Assembly: GCF_003171515.1 (NCBI RefSeq)
Contig: NC_089394.1
Coordinates: 744,001-808,000 of the forward strand
Direction: 5' to 3'
DNA from: Pyrenophora tritici-repentis
Taxonomy: Eukaryota; Ascomycota; Dothideomycetes; Pleosporales; Pleosporaceae
DNA length: 64,000 nt
Position 1 is the first letter of the stretch, and each line of letters starts with the position of its first letter. The translations under genes were made by a program, and so were the position numbers. Positions 10,287 to 20,119 of the stretch are shown here, in pieces. Under the pieces are notes generated by a model. It was not told the DNA's origin, searched no databases, and saw only the letters and a list, made by a program, of their open reading frames with translations.

Positions 10287-12621
10287 CGGATACGGGACCC
10301 CCTCCACCCCGGCCCACTGCAACAGTTACACCACCAGCCACCACACATCTGCGGCAACCCGCCACCCTGACACCTGTCAAAACCAGAAAGCGGAACCCCC
10401 CCTCCACCTTCTACAACACACACTGCAGACAAACTGTTTTGAGTTGATTGAACGAAAAAACGAGTGAGCGCGGCGGGGGCCCGGCGCCGATTATCGGGCC
10501 TATTTTATTGCAGGGTGCGTCTGTTCCCTTTTACGGTTCCGCATCATCCATCATCATCATCGCACACACAGACACACCCTGACTGGCGGCTTTCCCCGCT
10601 TTTCTGGAACGTCTGTGTGCCGGTGTGTTGTGTGGAGATGAGGGATAGGTCCCTGAATCGGGTTTGCTGTTGTGGTTATATTGAAATGTGTCCACGGGCG
10701 TGAGACGTGGTGGCTGCGACGGAGTCTGGGTTTATCGCATTGCAGGAAGTTGTAGGGTTGTGTTGTATTGGCGCATTTGGCATGGCATTGGAAAGGGGAA
10801 AAAGAAATGCCGGTTGTGAAACGGGGACCTGGGGAATTTTGGTTCCGTGCTATTATCGTCGTCTGTACTGTCTTGCATCGCTGTTGTGTGTGTGGTGTTA
10901 TTTCCGTTTCTAAAATCTGGGCTCGCGTCTGTCGGTACTACTACCGATAACTCCATCGAATTACAGTACCATACACACACATCGAGCATCGACACAACCA
11001 CACTCAGAACTTTTCAACTCACAGATAGGTCGACGGAGCAACCTTCCACCAATACAAACGGCCTCGGAATCATATCAAGTTGCCCAATGCATATGGCCTC
11101 CCGGACACGAGGGCGACACCCGATCAGCAAAAGCCAACGGATCGACAGATAACCCTAAACCCAACCCAACCCGGAATCCTTATCAACCAGTTACCCTGTC
11201 CGCCCCTCATACGTATTCGGCCCGGTGACACAGGCCCGCGATAGTTCCCAAACGGCTTCCCATGTATTTTCGTATCCGGCTTAGTTGGGAAATAACTAAA
11301 GTTGTTCCTGATACAAAGTCTTTGTTCGATCTTCATGCCTACGAAATTAGTCTTCCAGTGTAAGTAGACCTAGATAAAGCCAAACCCAGCGACATGCACA
11401 ATCCACCCCTGACCTAGTAAAATACAAATCACATGCCCGCTTCCATCCTCTCGCTACATCGTGCACGTACCCGATACCCAATCTAACCCACTTCCCTGGA
11501 ATTTTAGAAGTACCGCACAGCGCAGAAAATATTAACCCCACACCTGCTTGCTGCAGCATCAGCTATGCGCCTTTTGCGGCACCTTGGCGTTGACGCAATT
11601 ACGGTCGCCTGAGCTTCTTTGGCTAGGTGGCATGGCATTTGTGCGAATATGCGTCCTGGGCTGCTGATGGATGATGTCATTGGCTGTGGGTGCGTGGTTT
11701 GCGTGGTTCCGCGGCGGTGCAAGGCTCCGGGGAGAGATGCGAGATGCATGCATGTGAAAAAAGGTTTATTGACACTTGTCATCTCAGCAAAGTCCCGTAC
11801 GCGTAGATAATCGAGTCAGGTAAGGGAGGCGAGAGGCTGTGTACTTTCTCAAAGTTGTACCGGTAAAGTGGAGAAAAAAAAATGGTCCTGGTATTATCGC
11901 CCTTTGCTATGGTACTGGTACGATGCGGCTCCGATCGATACGTGCTGTGCATACTTGGAATGATAGCCACCTACGGTACCTACCGGTAGTAGAGAAAACG
12001 TTGCTTGCGTGATGCTCACCAAAGCAGACGCCAACACAAAAACCCGCAAGCGCATGAGCCTCATGGTGGTTCAAGTGTGGCAGTTGGCTTAATTTTTTTA
12101 CCCTTGCGCGGTACCCTTGCAATAGAACAGGCAAATCGATTGATGGGGATCGGCGCGTCGATCTGGGAACCTTTTGTCACATGGCTGCGATAAATTCGCG
12201 TGTGATCGGCAAGCGATTAAAGACGGGATCACGTTAGTAGTGGCTTAGGGTGGGCAGGCATTATGGGACTATGGATCGAGGGATTCCAAATAATAGTATG
12301 TATTGCGCGTAGGGTGGAAGAGGGGTATGTTCACATGTACGTGTATGTGTGGTTTGGATGTGGGTGTGTTTGATTATAGTGTGTGTGCTACTAGAGCAAA
12401 CATGTGAATGTGCTATATTGGCAATGCGATGATAATAAAAAGTTGTAAATAGTGAAAATGGTGATGCTATAGTAAGATCGTCGCCCTGGACAATATGCAA
12501 TGTGGTATCATGGAAAGAATAAACACCGAAAAAATGCTCATCAACGCCCCGGGTGTACTCTTGCCTCATCCCTCCCTGTTAAGTTCGTGTTCATAACTCT
12601 CTCCCTCGGGTCCGTAGATCT
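9223..12621. other. Long intergenic stretch, 3.4 kb, no gene supported
   Basis: Only short random frames occur. Poly-A/T and CA/GT-rich patches are common. Single telomere-like CCCTAAAC words occur at about 10083 and 11154 but are not tandem. The final 400 bp (about 12250-12621) probably include the 3' UTR of the minus-strand gene that ends at 12622. An unannotated non-coding RNA cannot be excluded from sequence alone. Confidence 0.5.
10243..10285. repeat. (CA)n microsatellite
   Basis: A pure CA dinucleotide run of about 21 units. Confidence 0.95.
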
Positions 12622-13602
12622 CTAGTAGCTACTGTCTTCACTCGCGGCATCACTTGCTGACGATGCTGACGACGCTGAAGATGATTTGTCGGTAGTTGGT
12701 AACGGACCGAGAGTCCAGCGCCAGTCTCTCGTCCTCTTCCGTCGTCCGGCGACGGGGGTCTCGGGACACGAATCGCTGTCATCTTCCGATGAGGAAGAAT
12801 CTCGCTTCTCTCCTGTTCGTGGTTCTCTCTTAGGTGAGCTTTCGGCCGAGGATAGGGTCGAGCTAGACTTGAGGAGAGAGAGTTGAAGAGGGGATATGCT
12901 GGTCTCGGGCGCAGTCTTGCATGGCTTTAGGGTCAAGGATGGCTGCGAGGTGGAGGCTTCCGACTCGTTGGTTGCGGTAGAGGCCGAAGATGCGATGGAT
13001 GATAGGGTGGAGCAGGACGACTCAATGTCAGAGTGGGCAAGCGTGTACTTGGTCGTCGTAATTTCCTCCTCGAGTGGTGTGCGGAAAGACACGCGCTTCT
13101 CAGCGGGGAACATTGGTCGGCTGGAGTTCATTTTGCGTGGTATTATCGAACGTGCGGGACTGTTTGAGAGAATCGAGGCCAGGTTGTGAGGTTGCTTGTA
13201 GGGTATTGAGTGGGTGGCCGAGTCGTTTGAGGCTGATGTGAGAGTAGATGATAGAGTAGAAGCTGAACTGGGCGTGGATGCACTGCTGCAGGCGGGGAAG
13301 TCGCTCTCTATTGAGAGCTGAGGTCGCTGAGGACGCTGGAGAGCGGGAGCAGTCGATGGACGCTCATAGGCGTTTGAAAACGTGTTGCGGACGGTTGGCG
13401 ATACTGCGCTGAGCGTCTCAAGACGTAGACTGGCACCCTTTCCTAGGATGCGTGGTTGCTCGGTGTTGATGGATAGCTTGGGCCTAGGCGGGGCCTGGCG
13501 CGGGGGTATTATAGGCAGCTGGGTAGTCATACTGGACATGGCAGATGATTTGGAGTATGACGGTATCGAGTGGTGTGATGGCTGGAGAGTGGAAAGCATC
13601 AT
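12622..13602 (-). CDS. Ser-rich disordered protein with RVxF phosphatase-docking motif
   Basis: The frame is open from 13710, but its first codons have no ATG; the first Met is at 13602 (MMLSTLQPSH), giving 326 residues. A 5' exon upstream is possible because the frame stays open for 36 more codons. Most of the protein is Ser/Thr/Pro-rich and likely disordered. Three blocks look conserved: PRPKLSINTEQPRILGKGAS near the N-terminus, EKRVSFRTPLEEEI in the middle, and RRKRTRDWRWTLGPLP close to the C-terminus. KRVSF fits the protein phosphatase 1 docking consensus [RK]-x(0,1)-V-x-F, so a PP1-binding role is possible. The function is otherwise unknown. It ends in a Ser/Ala/Asp-rich tail. Confidence 0.65.
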   Translation of the reverse strand: MMLSTLQPSHHSIPSYSKSSAMSSMTTQLPIIPPRQAPPRPKLSINTEQPRILGKGASLRLETLSAVSPTVRNTFSNAYERPSTAPALQRPQRPQLSIESDFPACSSASTPSSASTLSSTLTSASNDSATHSIPYKQPHNLASILSNSPARSIIPRKMNSSRPMFPAEKRVSFRTPLEEEITTTKYTLAHSDIESSCSTLSSIASSASTATNESEASTSQPSLTLKPCKTAPETSISPLQLSLLKSSSTLSSAESSPKREPRTGEKRDSSSSEDDSDSCPETPVAGRRKRTRDWRWTLGPLPTTDKSSSASSASSASDAASEDSSY

Positions 13603-14273
13603 GTGTTTAGCCCAGCTCCTGGCGTGGGTATGGGCAGATGATGAGGTTGCGAGGGACTGGGGAGCCGGTTGTCTCGTCGCTTTGCTGCTGCTGATGTGTG
13701 ATGGGATCAAACAGGAAAGGCAAAAACAGCCGTCAGTGCGACGAGGGGCATGTCGGTATTAAAGAGGTGCCAGATGCTTTGATGCCACCAACCGCACTGG
13801 TGGATCCGCAGCGCGCATCTCAACGCGCGGAGGAGCACTTGGACACGAAGCGCCAGGCTGGGGCTGGTCCCAAAATACCCATCCTCGCTAGCCCGGTCCA
13901 AAGATAGATGATGGATGCAGCGTGGCAAAGGCCTGCCGCCGGCTGAGCAGGGGACGTGGGACGTTGGGGTAGAGAGGTTTGGGCTGGCGGCGATGCAGCT
14001 GGGGCCAGTCAGCGACCGTAGACGGGCCTGACGCGGTTTGGAAACATGTATCCTTCTTCCCACCCTGTGGCCGTATCGAGACTCGAACAGGAAGACGGCT
14101 TGGCAGAACGTCGTTGTTTCGAAGCCGGGCGCCTCTGGCCACACACGTCGGAGCTTCCCGCGCGCTTCATCTGCAATCTGCATGTCTGCACACTTGCAAC
14201 TCGCACCCAGCGCTAACTCGCCGTCAAGGCATCTCCAGACATGCTTGGCCCTCACCGCACGACTGCGATTGCC
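13603..14273. other. Shared 5' region of two divergent genes
   Basis: This 670-bp block separates the RVxF-motif gene (minus) from the Y-family polymerase gene (plus). A 210-codon minus-strand frame covers it but is rich in Arg, Cys and Trp with no domain and looks fortuitous. Confidence 0.45.
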
Positions 14274-16678
14274 ATGCCCAAACGACAGCTGCAACCCATA
14301 ATCCTGCACTTTGTTCGTAAGCACTCGCACAGCCCTCAAGTCTTGGCGGAAGGCCCCAGCCCGCCTACTCCATATCGCTCGTGTCCGATGGGCGGAGGGT
14401 TACGGCCGTTCATCACCCTCAGCCAGCCTGTACTAATACCATGTCTCGTATCGTGTAGGACTATGTACGTACTCATGCCCATGTGCGACTGCGCTTGCGC
14501 AATCAGTAACGCAAACTCGGCTCCGCTCCACAGGACTGCTTCTACGCCAGCGTCTTTGAGCACCAAGATCCATCTCTCAAGACAGTCCCACTGGCAGTCC
14601 AGCAAAAGCAGATAGTCGTCACCTGCAATTACGAGGCCCGAAGACGAGTACGATCCCTGGACTTTACCCCATGCAGTAGTCATCCGACGTGGCGTAGCAG
14701 CTTGTTGACTCTCGCAGGGCTTGCGTAAACTGCAGCTGATCCACGAGGCGAAGAGAGTGTGCCCAGATGTAGTCATCGTCCTCGGCGAAGACCTCACTCG
14801 CTTCAGAGATGCTTCCAAGCACCTGTATGCCTTTCTGCGCTCCTTCTCATGGAACTCGCGTTGCGAGAGGCTCGGCTTCGATGAGGTGGGTCGTCACACA
14901 TGTTCTTTTCCAAATGTCTCAGCACCGCCACTTTCTTCTTCCCAATCCAGACCCTCCTAACAAGTTCCTTTACGCCCCTTCGCTTTTAACTCGAATACGG
15001 CGTACAGTGCAAATATATTGAGGCGGTCTAGGTCTTTCTAGACGTGACCGATATTATCGACTATAATGTCAGCATTCTCAACCATAATGATCCCACAAAC
15101 GCTTTCTTTTGTCTTGTCAAGGATGACCCGACGGTCGGTTTTCCGTACAATGCGACGCGGCTGACGGGCCATCTGTACCCAAAAACGGCAACTAAAACTC
15201 TGGGTAAGCTACTCATACTGCCGACCATGTGGCGTGGCAGAAACATGTTCCCGCTTGTATCGTGAGATGCAAGGCTGACACCTGAGCGACTGTCAGCGGC
15301 TAGTGTACCTGCCACCAACATGGTACAAAACGGTCATGCACGTGCACTGCTATCGCACATCGTATGCACCAGTGATCGCTGGTAGCTAGCCGTGGGACTA
15401 CTCGGGCGCTAACTTGCAGCAGAGACCACATCGTTGGATCCGCTACATCTTCGATTGGCTCTGGGTAGCCATCTGGCACACTACATACGAAGCCAACTTG
15501 AATCCGAAAAGGGCTATACGGCTACTGCTGGTGTTTCGACAAATAAGCTTTTAGCAAAGCTTGTTGGGAGCACCTATAAACCAAACGCTCAGACAACACT
15601 ACTGCCGCCGTATGTCGCTGACGATGAGACCACTGACAACGTGACCTCCTTCATGGACGACCACGAAGTTGGAAAGATTCCAGGCATAGGGTTCAAAATA
15701 GCACAGAAGCTCCGTGCATATGCGCTACACAGACCGGCGGATTTTCATGCAGGATTGGTATATGGGGATACCAAAGAGAACGTGCTCGTGCGTGACGTAA
15801 GGGCGTGTCCTGACATAGGCCCAGAGACGCTCCAACGAGTGCTAGGCGGCTCAGGCGTACCAAAGGGAATCGGTGCCAAAGTATGGGGTCTACTGAATGG
15901 TTGTGACGAGGCAGAAGTAGGGCAAGCCCGTGAGGTTCCTCGTCAGATCAGCATTGAAGATAGCTACATCCGCCTCGAACGTATAGAGGAAGTGATCAAG
16001 GAACTTCGAATGCTCGCAGGACGACTGCTGGAGCGAATGTACACTGATCTATTAGAAGAATACGACGATGTCACAATCTCAGACGCTCTCACATGCCCAG
16101 TCCCAAAGCGGTGGTTGGCTCGCCCAAAGACGATTCGGCTTTCTACGCGGCCACGTCCCCCGCAAAATGCGGACGGCAGCCGAAATCGGTCCTTTGCGCG
16201 GATATCCAAGTCGGCACAAATGCCAACGTTTGTGTTTAGCCTCAAGGACGGCATGGACGTGATCGTCAGCAGGCTCTCAAACGAGACCCTTGTACCCCTC
16301 TTTCGGAAGCTTCACCCAGAAAAGCGTGGTTGGAACTTGAGTCTGATCAACTTGGCCGCGACGAATATGGTAGATGCTGCGAGCGAGACTGGCGGGACGG
16401 AGCGAGACATTGGCAAAATGTTCAAGCGTCAAGATGCAGTGCTTAAGCAGTGGAGGATAGAAGAGCCAGTGATGAAGGAAGCGCCGCAAGAAGCACCAGA
16501 GAGGGTTGGGTCTGAAGACGCTCCGACTCCATCGCAGGAAGGCGAAAACTCTATCCTCGATAACTGGGAGTCAGAAGACGAGGACATGATGGATGGAGAC
16601 TCATTTCGCTGCGATGAATGTGGTGCCCTCATGCCGACGTTTGCAATGGGTGCGCATTATCGCTGGCATGCATCGTAG
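14274..16678 (+). CDS. Y-family translesion DNA polymerase, iota type, 6 exons including a 6-nt microexon
   Basis: Exons 14274-14312, 14459-14464, 14534-14647, 14718-14885, 15032-15203 and 15420-16678 give 585 residues. Together they restore the HFDYDCFYASVFE active-site motif (D14); D108 and E109 (RLGFDE) are the other metal ligands. An EARRRGL finger motif, a helix-hairpin-helix (KIPGIGFKIAQKLR) and a little-finger domain follow. The C-terminus has a zinc finger C564-x2-C567-x11-H579-x3-H583, the spacing of the UBZ3 ubiquitin-binding finger of polymerase eta. The enzyme should copy past damaged bases, recruited by ubiquitylated PCNA. Exon 2 is only GACTAT, framed by good splice sites, with a TACTAAT branch word at 14431. 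An in-frame ATG at 14241 is an alternative start. Fungal iota/eta boundaries are blurred, so iota is a best guess. Confidence 0.85.
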
Positions 16679-17094
16679 CCTGGCGAAACTCAAGCAATAA
16701 TCAAGGCAGCGGCAACATTCTTGTTGCAGACGCTTGTTCATGCATTCTATGATTCTATGACCCTGATATCTTGACATAACCGAATCACAACCACAAAGCA
16801 ACGGAGGTGATGCTAAATGTATAGCATAATAGTGTTGCATCTCGCAAGCAGTTCCTAAAGCAGTAGGCTGCCCCGCTAAATCCCCAGGTCCACTCCTTCC
16901 AGAAGGAACAATAGGCCCGGACGCTTATCGGCAACGGCTTCCTTAGCAATGCGAGCATGTGAAGGCAAGACGTTTGACGTCGACGGTCGCAAAGCTTTAA
17001 GCCTCGCGTCCACCCCAAGACTCTTCACCCCTATTGCTATGCGCTGTGTCTTGAACTGAACCAAGAGTCTTTGCCTGTTCAGATCATACACGCA
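16679..17094. other. Intergenic, 416 bp
   Basis: This holds the 3' flank of the polymerase gene and the promoter and leader of the S1P lyase gene. No other feature is seen. Confidence 0.5.
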
Positions 17095-18847
17095 ATGCCC
17101 GGCTCATCGCGACTGCCAGTCAGTCTGCGCGACACCTTCATCGCCCGCAAGAACTCGGCCAATGGCCAGCTCGTCGCCTTCAACATTGACGTGCTGCGCA
17201 ATGTCATCTTTATCCTCTTCATCCTCCGATGGACGCGCATCACATTCTACCAGCTAAAAGGCCGCGGTATCTTCGGGTCGCTCACCGAAGCTTACATCAA
17301 CATTCGCAAGTACCTCTACGGCGTCTTCCTACGGCTCCCTGGCGTGCGGGACAAAGTCCAAGCAGAAGTTTCCGATTCCATCCTCAAACTAGAGCGCAAA
17401 CTCGTTCCGAGCGGGCCCGGAGTTCATCGCATCACCAGTCTACCAGCCGAGGGATGGAGCGAAGATGCGGTGCGCGATAAGCTGAATGAGCTGGCCGAGA
17501 TGGAACACACACGATGGGAGGATGGTCGAGTCAGCGGTGCTGTATACCACGGTGGAGAGGAGTTGATACGGCTTCAAACAGAGGCTTTTGGCAAATTCAC
17601 TGTCTCCAACCCCATTCATCCGGATGTGTTCCCTGGTGTCCGGAAGATGGAGGCCGAGATCGTCGCTATGGTACGTTTGGCTCATGTAGAGGGCAAAAAC
17701 GAAGGCTAACAATGTACAGGTTTTGTCCTTGTTTAACGCACCTCCAGATGCAGCGGGCGTCACAACCTCTGGTGGTACCGAGTCGATCCTCATGGCCGTT
17801 CTGTCCGCACGCAACAAGGCCTACAAGGAGCGCGGTGTCACCCAGCCTGAGATGATTCTCCCCGAAACCGCACATACCGCTTTCCGAAAGGCATGCGAAT
17901 ACTTCAAGATCAAGATGCACCTCGTAAAGGTCAAGGCACCGAGCTACAAAGTCCACCTACCCTCTGTATCCCGTCTGGTCAACCCCAACACCGTTATAAT
18001 CGTCGGCTCAGCACCAAACTTCCCGCACGGTATCATCGACGACATCACTGGTCTTAGCAAGATTGCCTACAAGAACAAGATCCCCCTACATGTAGACTGC
18101 TGCCTCGGCTCCTTTATTATTCCCATGCTACCCAAGGCCGGCTTTGACTTTGAACCCTTTGACTTCCGCCTAAAGGGCGTAACCAGCATCTCCTGTGATA
18201 CCCATAAGTACGGCTTCGCACCAAAGGGCAACTCAACCGTACTTTACCGTTCTGACGCCTACCGCAAATACCAGTATTTCATCTCACCCGATTGGTCCGG
18301 CGGCGTATACGCATCGCCTTCCATCGCAGGATCCCGTCCCGGTGCTCTAATCGCAGGCTGCTGGGCAAGTCTCGTCAAACAGGGTCAGAACGGCTATCTG
18401 GACGCCTGCCACAAGATTGTTGGCGGCATGAAGCAAATTGAAACCGCCATCCGCGAGAAGCCTGAACTTTCGTCTGACCTCAAGATCATCGGCCGACCCC
18501 TCGTCTCCGTCGTTGCTTTCCTCTCAAATACACTTGACATTTACGACATCGCTGATGGCATGTCATCCAAGGGGTGGCATCTGAACGCGCTCCAAAGTCC
18601 ACCAGCTATCCACGTTGCTGTCACGCTTCCCATTGTTGCCGTCGTGGATAAGCTGATTGAGGATTTGGTCGAGGTTACCGAGGATGTTAGGGAGAAGGAG
18701 CGGAAGAGGATTGCAGAGGGCAAGGGTGCTAAGGGCGCTGTCAAGGGTGATGCGGCGGCGTTGTACGGTGTTGCTGGTAGCTTACCGAACAAGAGTGTAG
18801 TTGAGGATTTGGCCAAGGGTTTCTTGGATACTTTGTACAAAGCTTGA
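17095..18847 (+). CDS. DPL1: Sphingosine-1-phosphate lyase (sphinganine-1-phosphate aldolase)
   Basis: Exons 17095-17670 and 17720-18847 encode 567 residues. The enzyme is PLP-dependent and cleaves long-chain base 1-phosphates to a fatty aldehyde and phosphoethanolamine, the only exit from sphingolipid metabolism, in the ER membrane. A single N-terminal membrane segment (NVIFILFILRW, about residues 40-55) matches the family. GVTTSGGTESILMA is the PLP-phosphate region, HVDCC supplies the cofactor aspartate, and CDTHKYGF contains the Schiff-base lysine K355. The length is normal for fungi (about 560-590). The ATG at 17095 is the first in the frame and precedes the conserved NSANGQLVAFNIDVLRN block. 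The 49-bp intron lies in the codon run before VLSLFNAPPDAAG. LCB2, the entry enzyme of the same pathway, lies 30 kb downstream. Confidence 0.93.
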
Positions 18848-19071
18848 GCGAGTTTATTTTATGCAATTGATCGATATTCTTCCTTAGCCTGGGTCAGTCA
18901 GGCACTACATTGCAGCAGAGATTTTATTGCAGATGTGTGGAATTCCATTCATGTTCGACGCGACGAAGAGAGCCTCTTGCAATTTTCACAGTTTGCACGT
19001 AAAGACAAGCCTTGACTGAATCACGATTTGGACGTTTATACTACTGCCTAGGGTGTCATCGCCGTCGTCTA

Positions 19072-19832
19072 CTAAGCAGAAGGCAACCTCGCTGCCGTTT
19101 GCTCAAGCGGCTCCTTCCTCCTTGGCCGCTTGAGGTCCTCCTCAGTAATTCCATTCACCCCAACCTTGGTAAGACCCATAACCGGCGGATCGCCCTTCTT
19201 CACAAACTCGTACAAGCCCGGCAGCTTATTTCCCGCCAGCCTAAACGCATCCTTCACCACCTGTTCGTGCAAGTCTCCTTGGATCTCAAAAATGATCTTG
19301 CTCACCGCCACCCTCGCAGTCCAGCGGTCGAAGCTTCCCTTTCCTTTTCCCATACGCACATCGTTTCCGGACGTGTAGACACCAATGTTTGCCGCAATGC
19401 GCATGTAGAGGCGAAACTTCATGCCTCGAAGTCGCTTCCTAATAGTTTCCTCGGCGATGCGGAGTTGGTGTGCGCTGATGCGGCGGTCATGGTCGCGCAT
19501 TCGCAGACCATAGTCACCCCATACTACCGTCGTACCGCGCATGCTGCCGCCGGTTGGAACGCGACATCTTCCCTTGCGTGATTTGCGGGACTCGCCGCCT
19601 TTGGGTGCGAGGTATGAGAGGTTTGAGGGAGTGGAAGAAAAGAGCCGGACAGACGGCTTGGTCGTGGGTACTGTAAAGCGACATTTGGAAAGGCATGTCT
19701 GTTGCAGTACTATAGGTCATCAGCGGGGACTACCGCAAGGCTTTTGGCCGTCTTACATGTGGGCCGTGATGCGGAGAGGCTCATTTGACTGAATTGAGCC
19801 AAAAGGCCCTGCGATATCCTTGGCGGCGGCAT
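19072..19832 (-). CDS. MRPL16: Mitochondrial large-subunit ribosomal protein L16
   Basis: Exon 1 (19832-19757) and exon 2 (19709-19072) join through a 47-bp intron ending CCTATAG and give 237 residues. The N-terminal 60 residues are rich in Ser, Arg and Gln with almost no acid, as in a mitochondrial presequence. The mature part opens with KGGESRKSRKGRCRVPTGGS and continues into GTTVVWGDYGLRM, then RGKG-like GKGKGSFDRWTARV, the signature of bacterial-type uL16 proteins that sit near the peptidyl-transferase centre. A different acceptor (GCAACAG at about 19699) would shift the frame, so the CTATAG site is preferred. It shares a 287-bp divergent promoter with RFC1. Confidence 0.9.
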
Positions 19833-20119
19833 TGTGTTGTCGTGCGGGACATTCAATGCGCACTCACAGCTCTCGTTGGAAGTTCTGGTGCCAAGCTGTG
19901 GCTGATTATGTGTGGCTGCTATGGCTAGTGCATGGAAGGGGGGCGCGACTGCCTAATTGCCTAGTGACCGCGCGCAAGTGTAAGTCGCGTCGTGCACGTA
20001 ATGCCCGTCAACCCACCAAATAACTCAACCACATCACCACCCATTGTTTGTGCAAAAGCTTGCCTCTAAGCGCGATTTTCTGTTGGCCTTTCTGAATCAA
20101 CGTGTTTTGCACATTGAAG
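19833..20119. promoter_or_regulatory. Divergent promoter between MRPL16 and RFC1
   Basis: The two start codons are 287 bp apart and face away from each other, so this block must serve both genes. It contains a GCGCGCAAG/GCGTCGTGCACG stretch in the middle; I cannot assign factor sites with confidence. Confidence 0.6.

Noticed and set aside
10080..11170. Telomere-like CCCTAAAC words
   Set aside because: Single units at about 10083 and 11154, not tandem; no evidence of a chromosome end or interstitial telomere array.
13707..14339. 210-codon minus-strand ORF between the RVxF gene and the polymerase gene
   Set aside because: It overlaps the polymerase exon 1 antisense, has unusual Cys/Arg/Trp use and no recognisable feature.
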